Under the pieces are notes generated by a model, which searched no databases, was not told the DNA's origin, and worked only from the letters and a program-made list of their open reading frames with translations. Shown piece by piece: positions 26,031 to 33,876 of a stretch of 52,618 nt of DNA. The translations under genes and the position numbers were made by a program. The stretch's first letter is position 1; every line of letters begins with the position of its first letter. This stretch comes from Hugenholtzia roseola DSM 9546 (GTDB lineage Bacteria; Bacteroidota; Bacteroidia; Cytophagales; Bernardetiaceae): contig NZ_AUGI01000054.1 in NCBI RefSeq assembly GCF_000422585.1, positions 1 to 52,618 on the forward strand, read 5' to 3'.

Positions 26031-26167
26031 TGTTGTAGGAGTTAAGAAGTTGAGTGCGAAAATATATTTGCATAACAAAAGAATCCAACTTAATTTTGCT
26101 CTCGAGGCAAGAGGCTGCCCAAACGGTCTATGCCCCTACAATCTATTTATTCCCGAATATAACCAAT

Positions 26168-29100
26168 ATGATAACCGAACAAAATTTCAAGCCGCTCCTG
26201 ACCTTACTTGGTTTTGAAGAAAATAAGAACATTTTTATCAAAAAATTTGCGGGTTCTGATGTGTTTCTCAAAGTCGATTTTTCAAAAAAAGAACTCATTT
26301 ATCCTGAATTTTTGGGAATGATTATCAACGAAAGGCAGACTTGTAATTTTTCCTCTGCCGAAAATTTTGTCGTCTTTGAGTGTGTGCATAGGCTATTAGA
26401 AAAAGGTTATTTGCCCCAACACATCGAACTCGAACCCAAATGGAAACTTGGGCATGGTGCAAGCGGAGGGCGTGCCGATATTTTGGTCAAAAATCAAGAA
26501 GGAAAACCCTTGCTACTGATAGAGTGCAAAACGGCAGGAAACGAATTTAATAAGGCATGGAAATATATGCTGCAAGACGGCGGACAGCTCTTTACGTATG
26601 CCCAACAAATTCCTGATACCGAATTTTTGTGCCTTTATGCTTCGGACTTTGATGAAAAAACAGATGAAATAAGCCTTTCACACTACATTATTTCACATAA
26701 AGACAACCCCAAAATTTTAGAGGAAAACAAAGATTTACTTTCTTTTGAAAAGGCAAAAGACCTCAAACAACGTTTTAAGGTGTGGAAAGAAACTTATCAA
26801 TTAGAAAAAACAACCAAAGGAATTTTTGAGGACAACATTCCTGCCTACCAAATTGGGAAAAACAAGTACACGATTGAAGATTTGCAAAACGTAACTGAAA
26901 AAGACGTTTCTACCAAAGAAGAAGGCAAATATCATAAGTTTAGAACCATTTTACGAAAACACAACGTTTCGGGGCGTGAAAATGCCTTTGATGTGCTTGT
27001 TAATCTTTTTTTGTGCAAAATTGTAGATGAAACCCAAAACCCACAGGAACTCAAATTTTATTGGAAAGGCATTGCTTACGATAATTATTTCGATTTTATA
27101 GACCGTTTGCAGGGGCTTTACAAGTATGGCATGGAAAAATACTTGGGCGAAGAAATTACCTATATCAGCAACGACGAAATTGAAAGTGCTTTTTGGGCGA
27201 TAAAGCAAAAAAGGAACGCTACCAAAAAGCAAATCAAAGATTATTTTAGGCAGCTCAAATTTTTTACGAACAACGATTTTGCTTTTATAGATGTCTATAA
27301 TAAAAAACTTTTCGATAAAAATATCCGAATTTTGATAGAAATTGCCGAACTCTGGCAAGATTTACGACTCAAAACCACAACACAAAATCAATTCTTGGGC
27401 GATATGTTTGAATATTTCCTCGACAATGGTATCAAACAATCCGAAGGACAATTTTTTACGCCTATTCCCATCACAAGGTTTATTTGTATGGCTCTGCCGC
27501 TGGAAGAGGTCGTAGAAAAGCACCCCGAAATGCCCAAAGCCATTGATTACGCTTGTGGTTCGGGACACTTTCTAACCGAAATAGCGGCACAAACCAAGCC
27601 TTTTATCGAAAAATACAAAGAAACAGAGCCAAGCAATTTTTATAGAAATATTTTTGGAATAGAAAAAGAAAGCCGCCTTTCCAAAGTAGCCAAAATTTCG
27701 GCGTATATGTACGGACAAGGCGAAATCAATGTTTTTGCCCATGATGCCTTAGACGAACTGCCCCAAATCAAGGAACAAAGTTTTGATATTTTGGTCGCTA
27801 ATCCGCCTTTTGCAGTAGAAGACTTTTTGGAAACCCTGCCCGAAGAACAACGCGAAAAGTATAGCCTTTTGCAGACCGTTTCCGATTTGGGAAACAAAAA
27901 TATTCAGTGTTTCTTTTTGGAGCGTGCCAAACAACTGCTTGCCCCCAAAGGCGTAGCGGGGATTATTGTCCCAAGTTCGGTGCTTTCCAATTCCGACCAA
28001 ACGCATGTCGCTACTCGTGAAATCTTGTTGAAATACTTTGATTTTGTAAGTATTGTAGAGCTGGGTAGTAATACTTTTAGCAAAACAGGCACCAATACGG
28101 TAGTTTTATTTTTGCGTAGGAAAGCACAAAAACCCGAACAAGCAGAGCAGTTTGAAAATAGGGTTTTAGATTTTTTTGAGAATTGGGAAGACGAACTCAA
28201 AACAGGCGGAGGAGCGTATTTGGATATTGATATAGTCAAATATTATTGCAAACATATAGAAGTACCTTTTGAAACCTATCAACTTATTCTGACGGAAAAA
28301 TTGGATAAATCGCTTTGGGAATATGATATTTTCAAAGAGTACAAAGCCGATTTTGAGAAAAGTACCGAAGTGCTAAATCTGAAAAAGAAAAATAGCTTTA
28401 AAAAACTTTCTCCGAAAGAACAACAAACCGAACTCGACAAAAAACTTTTAGAAAAAATCAGACAAATAGAACAAGATAAATTGTACTATTTTATGCTTGC
28501 CTATCACAATCCGCAAAAGGTTTTGATTGTCAAAAGTCCCACAGACAACAAAGAACAAAAACAGTTCTTGGGCTATGAATGGTCGAATGCAAAAGGAAGC
28601 GAAGGGCTAAAATACAACACTGATGCCACAGGAACGCACCAAACGCCACTTTTCAACCCAAAAGACCGAAACGACCCAAACAAAATAAGCCATTGGATTG
28701 CGCAAAACTTTTTGGATACCGAAAAAAACTATCAGGTTTCTGAAAACCTTATGACTTGGGTAAGCTACGCCAAACTCACCGACCTTTTAGACTTTTCAAG
28801 AAAAGATTTTAACAAAGCCTTTTCGCTTACGCTTAAGAAAAAAATTGATATAGAAAGTAAGTGGGATTTGGTAAGAATTGAAAATATTTTACAAAAGATA
28901 GAAGGAAGTATTGCAAAAGTACCCGATAATGAAATCAAAGAAATTGGAAAATACCCTGTTGTTACACAAGAAAAAGACAAAGTTATTTCGGGATATACAG
29001 ATGTTGAAAATCCGATTACAGACTTGCCTTTGACTGTTTTTGGCGACCATAGTTGTACTTTCAAGTATATTGATTTTCCTTTTTTGCGTGGTGCAGACGG

Positions 29101-29944
29101 AACACAATTATTAAAAGTTGATACCAAACAATTTATTCCTAAGTGCTTTTTTTATCTTGTTCAATTAGTGGAAATTGCGAACTCGGATAAGTACGAAAGA
29201 CATTTCAAATATTTACAAACGGCAAAAATCCCCCTTCCTCCTCTATCCGTTCAAGAAAAAATCGTGTTGGAATGTGAGGCAATAGACCAAGCCACCGAAG
29301 CCGCTAAAAATGAAGTGGAAAAGGCGAAGGGGGAGATTGAAAATTTGGTTTTAGAAACTTTCGGAAAATATCCCGAAAAGAAAATTTCAGAAATTGCTTT
29401 TATCAATCCTTCAAAATCAGAAATTAAGAATGTTGATGAAAATATTTTAGTTTCTTTTATTGAAATGGCTTCTGTAAGTGATGAGGGTTTTATTGCAAAT
29501 AAAATAGATAAACCTTTAAAGGATTTGAAAAAAGGAAGTTACACATATTTTGCTGAAAATGACATCATTATTGCCAAAATTACACCTTGTATGGAAAACG
29601 GCAAATGTGCCTTAGCAAAAGGTTTAACAAATGGTTTGGCTATGGGAAGTTCTGAATTTCACGTTTTTAGAGTAAAAAAAAATATCAACAATCAGTTTCT
29701 TTTTGCTTTTTTAAATAGAGAATTGGTAAGGAAAGAAGCAGAACAAAATTTTACAGGTTCAAGCGGACACAGACGAGTTCCTGCCTCTTTTTATGAAAAT
29801 TACAAAATCCCCGTTCCGCCCTTAGAAATTCAAGCGCAATTAGTTTCCGAAATTGAGATTTTGGAAAGTCAAATCGCTAAAAATGAGGGAATTATCCAAA
29901 ATTCGGCGGCGGAAAAGCAGGCGGTTTTGAAAAAATATTTGTAG
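26168..29944 (+). CDS. Single-chain restriction-methyltransferase-specificity enzyme (Type IIG/IIB-like)
   Basis: 1258 residues combine all three activities of a restriction-modification system. The N-terminal nuclease has a PD-(D/E)XK core near 97-117 (GGRADILV ... LLLIECKTA), of the HsdR-N/type I kind but with no helicase domain after it. The adenine methyltransferase spans about 425-680: EGQFFTPIPITRFI, motif I AIDYACGSGHFLTEIA near 458, and motif IV NPPF near 541. The C-terminus has two HsdS-like half-sites, each ending in a conserved block (KIPLPPLSVQEKIV and KIPVPPLEIQAQLV) with a helical spacer between them. This layout is known from Type IIB enzymes such as AloI that cut on both sides of a bipartite site. 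The ATG at 26168 is preferred to the GTG at 26054, whose extra 38 residues are not domain-like. No separate hsdR, hsdM or hsdS lies nearby, so the protein should be self-sufficient. Confidence 0.9.
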   Translation: MITEQNFKPLLTLLGFEENKNIFIKKFAGSDVFLKVDFSKKELIYPEFLGMIINERQTCNFSSAENFVVFECVHRLLEKGYLPQHIELEPKWKLGHGASGGRADILVKNQEGKPLLLIECKTAGNEFNKAWKYMLQDGGQLFTYAQQIPDTEFLCLYASDFDEKTDEISLSHYIISHKDNPKILEENKDLLSFEKAKDLKQRFKVWKETYQLEKTTKGIFEDNIPAYQIGKNKYTIEDLQNVTEKDVSTKEEGKYHKFRTILRKHNVSGRENAFDVLVNLFLCKIVDETQNPQELKFYWKGIAYDNYFDFIDRLQGLYKYGMEKYLGEEITYISNDEIESAFWAIKQKRNATKKQIKDYFRQLKFFTNNDFAFIDVYNKKLFDKNIRILIEIAELWQDLRLKTTTQNQFLGDMFEYFLDNGIKQSEGQFFTPIPITRFICMALPLEEVVEKHPEMPKAIDYACGSGHFLTEIAAQTKPFIEKYKETEPSNFYRNIFGIEKESRLSKVAKISAYMYGQGEINVFAHDALDELPQIKEQSFDILVANPPFAVEDFLETLPEEQREKYSLLQTVSDLGNKNIQCFFLERAKQLLAPKGVAGIIVPSSVLSNSDQTHVATREILLKYFDFVSIVELGSNTFSKTGTNTVVLFLRRKAQKPEQAEQFENRVLDFFENWEDELKTGGGAYLDIDIVKYYCKHIEVPFETYQLILTEKLDKSLWEYDIFKEYKADFEKSTEVLNLKKKNSFKKLSPKEQQTELDKKLLEKIRQIEQDKLYYFMLAYHNPQKVLIVKSPTDNKEQKQFLGYEWSNAKGSEGLKYNTDATGTHQTPLFNPKDRNDPNKISHWIAQNFLDTEKNYQVSENLMTWVSYAKLTDLLDFSRKDFNKAFSLTLKKKIDIESKWDLVRIENILQKIEGSIAKVPDNEIKEIGKYPVVTQEKDKVISGYTDVENPITDLPLTVFGDHSCTFKYIDFPFLRGADGTQLLKVDTKQFIPKCFFYLVQLVEIANSDKYERHFKYLQTAKIPLPPLSVQEKIVLECEAIDQATEAAKNEVEKAKGEIENLVLETFGKYPEKKISEIAFINPSKSEIKNVDENILVSFIEMASVSDEGFIANKIDKPLKDLKKGSYTYFAENDIIIAKITPCMENGKCALAKGLTNGLAMGSSEFHVFRVKKNINNQFLFAFLNRELVRKEAEQNFTGSSGHRRVPASFYENYKIPVPPLEIQAQLVSEIEILESQIAKNEGIIQNSAAEKQAVLKKYL

Positions 29945-29958
29945 TAAAAAAGTCAAAA

Positions 29959-29991
29959 AAACCTATAAGGTCTTCAAGACCTTATAGGTTT
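29959..29991 (-). terminator. Perfect 33-nt palindromic terminator between the restriction-modification gene and murD
   Basis: The arms are 29959-29974 and 29976-29991 (AAACCTATAAGGTCTT and its complement) around a single C. On the minus strand it is followed by a run of T, complementary to the A run at 29955-29960, so it is a good terminator for murD, whose stop is 4 bases away. It can also stop the plus-strand transcript, less strongly. Confidence 0.8.
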
Positions 29992-29994
29992 GAA

Positions 29995-31386
29995 TTATAT
30001 ACCTAAACGATTGACGTATTTTTTAAACTGCTCGCCTCTATCTTCGTAGTTTTTAAAAAGGTCGAAACTTGCACAGGCAGGGGAAAGCAAGACCATTTCC
30101 CCCGCCTTCGCCTGCTTATGTGCCACTCGGACGGCTTCTTCCATAGAAAAAGTTTGAAAGAGGGTTTTGTCTGGAAAGTTTTTTTCCATAAAAGTTACAA
30201 TTTTTGTATTGTCTTTTCCCAAACAAATCACTAAGCGGACATATTTTTCTATCAAATCAGAAATCAAATTGTAATCATTGCCTTTATCTACCCCTCCCAC
30301 TATCCAAACTAAGTTTTTTTCGAAGGCAGGTAGCGCGTAAAAGACCGAATCTACGTTGGTCGCCTTCGAGTCATTGACATAGGTAACGCCTTCCAAGTGG
30401 CGCACCACTTCCAAACGGTGAGGCGCATTGACAAAAGTTGCCAATCCTTCGGCTATCGCTTGGGGTGGAATTTCCAAAAGCTGCGCAATCGTGGCAGCAA
30501 TAGACATATTTAGCTGATTGTGCAAGCCTTTGAGAGGCAAATCAGCCAATGGCAGGTCGAGGATAGGTTGTTGTGGTGTCGCAATTCTTATTTTATCTTG
30601 CAAAGAAAGAAACTGTTTTCTATTTTCTACCACTTTTATCGGCAGGATTTGCGGATTGATGGCTGTTTGCGCTATTTTCTGTTTTATTTTTTGGTCTAAA
30701 AATTCACATTCCGCATCATAGACAAAATAATCTTCTGCGGTTTGGTTTTCGAAAATACGCAATTTTGAAGCCGCATACAAATCCATGTCGTAAAGATAGC
30801 GGTCTAAATGGTCGGGGGTGATGTTGGTAATGACGGCGATATGGGGTTTGAAGTCGGCAATGTCATCGAGTTGGAAGCTACTCACTTCTAAGACATAGTA
30901 ATCGTATTCTTTTTCCTCGTTTTTTTCTTGTTCGGATTCTAAAAAAACTTCTTTTGCAAAACTATTTCCTACATTTCCTGCCAAAGCCACGCGCAAGCCT
31001 GCGGTTTTGAGTAGATGGTGCGTAAGGAGCGTCGTTGTGGTCTTGCCATTTGTGCCTGTAATGGCGATAATTTTGGCATTGGTAAAGCGGCTTGCAAATT
31101 CTATTTCGGAAATAATGGGTATTTGGGCAGTGCGCAATTTCTGTATAATCGGCACTTTTTCGGGAATACCGGGGCTTTTAATGACTTCATCGGCGGCTAA
31201 GATATTTTCTTCCGAGTGTCCGCCTTCTTCGAACAAAATGCCATAGTCGAGCAGCACCTTTCGATATTGCGCCTTAATTTCGCCCCCTTCGGAAAGCAAG
31301 ACTTGATAGCCTTTCTGTTTGGCAAGCAAAGCTGCACCTACGCCACTTTCGCCGCCCCCTAAAACGATAATATTTTTAGCTTTCAT
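29995..31386 (-). CDS. murD: UDP-N-acetylmuramoyl-L-alanine--D-glutamate ligase
   Basis: 463 residues, the normal MurD size. It adds D-glutamate to UDP-MurNAc-L-Ala in the cytoplasmic phase of peptidoglycan synthesis, using ATP. Seen are the Rossmann-like N-terminal domain (IIVLGGGESGVGAALLA), the ATP-binding P-loop IAITGTNGKTTTT, ITNITPDHLDRY, the GLHNQLNMSIAATIA block and the third-domain NDSKATNVDSV with VWIVGGVDKGNDY. The ATG at 31386 is used; the 19 extra residues of the longer frame are not conserved in type. Unusually for the gene, no other mur or fts gene is adjacent, so it has left the usual division cluster. A good promoter lies at 31504-31535. Confidence 0.95.
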   Translation of the reverse strand: MKAKNIIVLGGGESGVGAALLAKQKGYQVLLSEGGEIKAQYRKVLLDYGILFEEGGHSEENILAADEVIKSPGIPEKVPIIQKLRTAQIPIISEIEFASRFTNAKIIAITGTNGKTTTTLLTHHLLKTAGLRVALAGNVGNSFAKEVFLESEQEKNEEKEYDYYVLEVSSFQLDDIADFKPHIAVITNITPDHLDRYLYDMDLYAASKLRIFENQTAEDYFVYDAECEFLDQKIKQKIAQTAINPQILPIKVVENRKQFLSLQDKIRIATPQQPILDLPLADLPLKGLHNQLNMSIAATIAQLLEIPPQAIAEGLATFVNAPHRLEVVRHLEGVTYVNDSKATNVDSVFYALPAFEKNLVWIVGGVDKGNDYNLISDLIEKYVRLVICLGKDNTKIVTFMEKNFPDKTLFQTFSMEEAVRVAHKQAKAGEMVLLSPACASFDLFKNYEDRGEQFKKYVNRLGI

Positions 31387-31503
31387 ACGATAATAGATAG
31401 AATTTATGAATAAGTCTTGTGGCATAGACTGTGGTCTGTGCAAATAAAATTTGGCTTTTGCCTACTTTTCACCTTTGGCAGAGGCTCTGCCGCTTTGTTG
31501 CTT

Positions 31504-31535
31504 CAAATGTAAAGAGAAGAAAACGAAAATCCAAA
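31504..31535 (-). promoter_or_regulatory. murD: Promoter for murD
   Basis: On the minus strand TTTG (31535-31532), 20 bases and TACATTTG (31511-31504) match the Bacteroidota consensus. The leader would be about 115 bases. Confidence 0.5.
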
Positions 31536-31575
31536 GGCTTTTTTGAATAACTTTTCAACAGTGGCGGCAAAAAGG

Positions 31576-31622
31576 GCGTTATTACAACGATAAAAGCCTT
31601 AAATGCACCCCACCCCAAACCC
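31576..31622 (+). repeat. Element P copy 3, left part
   Basis: GGGCGTTATTACAACGATAA, followed by AAGCCTTAAATGCACCCCAC and CCCAAACCC, is the left portion of element P in plus orientation. It is interrupted by the MITE-like segment 31623-31795 and resumes at 31796. Confidence 0.65.
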
Positions 31623-31795
31623 CAGTAATGTTAAGTTCTGTAAAAAAAACTTGTTTTTTCAAATTTGACACGAAATAAAATTTGGACTGACCCCTATTTT
31701 TGGGTCTGAAAGCCCTTTATTATTTCAATCTCACTGCGGACAAGGCATGCCTTGTCCCTACATTTGCACCTGATTTTTAGAATTTAACATCACTG
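31623..31795 (+). mobile_element. MITE-like element with ISAs1-like terminal repeats, inserted in element P
   Basis: A 173-bp segment with terminal inverted repeats CAGTAATGTTAAGTTCT (31623-31639) and AGAATTTAACATCACTG (31779-31795), 15 of 17 matching. It interrupts an element P copy, whose left and right parts continue on either side. Inside are GGGTCTGAA, TTTCAATCTCAC and the perfect class I REP hairpin GGACAAGGCA/TGCCTTGTCC (31738-31757). The terminal repeats equal the right end of the ISAs1-like element at 262-278, so it may be moved by that transposase. A clear target duplication is not seen: the 10-base flanks share only CCCCAAA. Confidence 0.6.
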
Positions 31796-31905
31796 CCCCA
31801 AAGGGAGGGGCTTTGATAGGGTATCATTTTTTTTTTGCATAAATGCAAAAAAATGATTTGGTTTTCGAACCCTCCCCTATGGGGGGAGGGCAGGGTGGGG
31901 GTTCA
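31796..31905 (+). repeat. Element P copy 3, right part
   Basis: CCCCAAAGGGAGGGGCTTTG leads into the A/T palindrome (arms 31823-31840 and 31843-31857, with three extra T in the left arm) and then TTTTCGAACCCTCCCC with its G-rich partner, ending GGGGGTTCAG. With the left part and the MITE-like insert this fills the 594-base gap 31387-31980, apart from the murD leader and the promoter at 31945. Confidence 0.65.
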
Positions 31906-31944
31906 GGGCGAAAGTAGGACTTTTCAAATTATTCACAAAGGTTA

Positions 31945-31975
31945 TTGAAGATATGGCGCAAAAATTCTATCTTTG
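31945..31975 (+). promoter_or_regulatory. Promoter just before the YbbR-like gene
   Basis: TTG (31945-31947), 20 bases and TATCTTTG (31968-31975) fit the -33/-7 consensus well. The last base of the -7 element is only 5 bases before the ATG at 31981, so the transcript would start at or within a few bases of the start codon. Confidence 0.6.
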
Positions 31976-31980
31976 TCGTG

Positions 31981-33018
31981 ATGACTTCAAACACAAGCTC
32001 GAATCCGAAGCCCCAGCGAAAGAAACCCTCGCGGCGGCGATTTTTTTGGAAACTCCTGACCCTTATTGCGCGGCAGTTCAAAGGTTGGGATTGGACGTTG
32101 CTCACGATTTGCGTCATCATCGCGACCCTTATCTGGACATTCAACGCCCTAAACAAAAGCAACTACGTTACGCTCATCAATTTCCCCCTGCACATCAAAC
32201 ATGAACGCCAAGATGTCGTCGCCTTAGAGCCGCCCCCTAATTCTATCCCGATAGAAATTAGTGGCACAGGTTGGCAGTTGCTTCAAAAAGTGTTGAAATT
32301 GGGCAATAGTTCTATCAACATCAATATTTCTGACCCTACCAAAATTTCACACATCACCGCCAAAGCCCTGCTTCCCGAACTCAACATTTTGCTCAAAGAC
32401 ATCAAAATTCGACAAATTCAGAAGGATACCATCTTTTTCAAATACGACACCTTAGAAGAAAAACACGTCTGGGTTTTGCTTGATACACAAAAATTGAAAT
32501 TGGCGCAAGACTACAAACTGCAAAGTCAGCCGCAGGTTTCGCCGCCCAAAATCAAGCTCAAAGGGGCAGCCTCGATTTTGAAGACCCTAAGCGATACGCT
32601 TTGGGTAGAATGGGAGGAAGAAAATATAGATGAAAACATCAAAGACTTTGTTTCGCTGCCTGCCCTGCCTGCCTTTGTGGAAAGCGGTATCAAGCAGGTA
32701 GAAATAGATTTGAAAGTAGATAAGCATTTTTTGCAAAGCCATACGCTGCCTTTGGAAGTGGAAAATTTCCCCTATTTGAACAAGGAGGGCAAAAATACCT
32801 CTTCTTTGGTCTTGCAGGATAGTTTGATATTGCTCACCTATTGGCTTTCTTATGAGCAACAAGGCTTACAAATTCCCGATTCGCTTATCAAACCCTTTGT
32901 AGATTGGCAGACGCTAAATCGCAAAGATTCTACGCTCAAAGTGCAGCTCAAATTGCCGCCTTATTGCAAATATGCCAAACTTTCGCCCGCTTATGTACGC
33001 ATAAGAAAACGGCAATAA
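31981..33018 (+). CDS. YbbR-like domain protein
   Basis: 345 residues. A basic N-terminus (RKKPSRRRFFWKLL) leads to one membrane helix (WTLLTICVIIATLIWTFNAL, about 37-56). Periplasmic YbbR-type beta modules follow: NFPLHIKHERQDVVALEPPPNSIPIEISGTGWQLLQ, an ISDPTKISHITAKALLPELN helix, the YKLQSQPQVSPPKIKLKGAASILKTLSDTLWVEW module typical of the family, and a third divergent part. YbbR-like proteins are linked to cyclic-di-AMP cyclase regulation in Firmicutes (CdaR); in Bacteroidota they stand alone and the role is less clear. The ATG at 31981 is used; a TTG 36 bases upstream is the alternative. The next gene, 82 bases on, encodes a cobalamin adenosyltransferase on the same strand. Confidence 0.82.
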   Translation: MTSNTSSNPKPQRKKPSRRRFFWKLLTLIARQFKGWDWTLLTICVIIATLIWTFNALNKSNYVTLINFPLHIKHERQDVVALEPPPNSIPIEISGTGWQLLQKVLKLGNSSININISDPTKISHITAKALLPELNILLKDIKIRQIQKDTIFFKYDTLEEKHVWVLLDTQKLKLAQDYKLQSQPQVSPPKIKLKGAASILKTLSDTLWVEWEEENIDENIKDFVSLPALPAFVESGIKQVEIDLKVDKHFLQSHTLPLEVENFPYLNKEGKNTSSLVLQDSLILLTYWLSYEQQGLQIPDSLIKPFVDWQTLNRKDSTLKVQLKLPPYCKYAKLSPAYVRIRKRQ

Positions 33019-33100
33019 GGGCGCAAAAAATAGCAACAAAGAAATAACAAAAAACAACAATAAAAACAAAAAATCAGACCTAACCCACCAGACCTAAATC

Positions 33101-33655
33101 ATGAAAATTTACACCAAAACAGGCGATAAAGGCACTACCGCCTTAGTAAGCGGCAGGCGCGTCGCTAAAAATCATATCCGCATCGAGGCTTATGGTACGG
33201 TAGATGAACTAAATTCGTACATAGGGCTATTGCGCGACCAAGCCGTTTGTTCGCCCTATAAAAGCATACTTTTGGAGATACAAGACCGCCTCTTTACTAT
33301 CGGTTCGCTTTTGGCTGCCGACCCAGAACGCCCTACTGCCGTTGCCCTGCCTGCGCTTGTAGAAAGTGATATTTTGTACCTCGAAGATGCCATCGACGAA
33401 TTAGATTCTGCCCTGCCCCCGATGCGCAATTTTGTCCTACCGGGTGGTCATCAGAGTGTATCCTTTGCCCACATAGCGCGAACCGTTTGCAGGCGAGCCG
33501 AGCGCAGGGTCATAGATTTGGAAGAAGCAGAGCAGAATGTTAGCTCTCTTATTGTGCAGTACCTCAATCGCCTTTCCGACTATCTTTTTATGCTTTCGCG
33601 CAAATTGGCACAAGATACCGAAGCGATAGAAACGGCTTGGAAGCCGCGCCTTTAA
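33101..33655 (+). CDS. Cob(I)yrinic acid a,c-diamide adenosyltransferase, PduO/MMAB type
   Basis: 184 residues of the PduO-type ATP:cob(I)alamin adenosyltransferase family, which makes adenosylcobalamin from reduced corrinoid and ATP. The ATP-binding N-terminus MKIYTKTGDKGTTALVSGRRV is diagnostic. It is followed by EAYGTVDELNSYIGLLRD, the bundle-core LPGGHQSVSFAHIARTVCRRAERRV with the conserved Arg/Glu residues, and the C-terminal LNRLSDYLFMLSRKLA. All signature parts are intact. No cobalamin biosynthesis or B12-dependent mutase genes lie nearby, so it probably serves a salvage need elsewhere. It follows the YbbR-like gene by 82 bases. Confidence 0.94.
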   Translation: MKIYTKTGDKGTTALVSGRRVAKNHIRIEAYGTVDELNSYIGLLRDQAVCSPYKSILLEIQDRLFTIGSLLAADPERPTAVALPALVESDILYLEDAIDELDSALPPMRNFVLPGGHQSVSFAHIARTVCRRAERRVIDLEEAEQNVSSLIVQYLNRLSDYLFMLSRKLAQDTEAIETAWKPRL

Positions 33656-33698
33656 AAGTTGGCAGATGTAAGTTTTAAAGCCTTTGGGTATAAAGAAA

Positions 33699-33729
33699 TT
33701 GCTTCAAACGGGGGTTTTTCCTATCTTTG
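33699..33729 (+). promoter_or_regulatory. Promoter upstream of the FGE-fold protein
   Basis: TTG (33699-33701), 20 bases and TATCTTTG (33722-33729) match the Bacteroidota consensus. The leader to the ATG at 33877 would be about 140 bases. No small gene could be supported in that leader. Confidence 0.55.
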
Positions 33730-33876
33730 CGAAAAAGAGCGAAAAAAAAGAACGCCCTGCTTTGATTTGAAAAGCATGGACTCTTATTTGCTATATTCGG
33801 TATAATTCGTTTTTTGCAAAGATAAGCACCCTACTTATCGCGCTTTTTATATCACGATTGCTTTTTTCCTACCGAT

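Noticed and set aside
26011-26217. 68-codon frame just upstream of the restriction-modification start
   Set aside because: It overlaps the inverted repeat and the true start in another frame, with no domain-like sequence.
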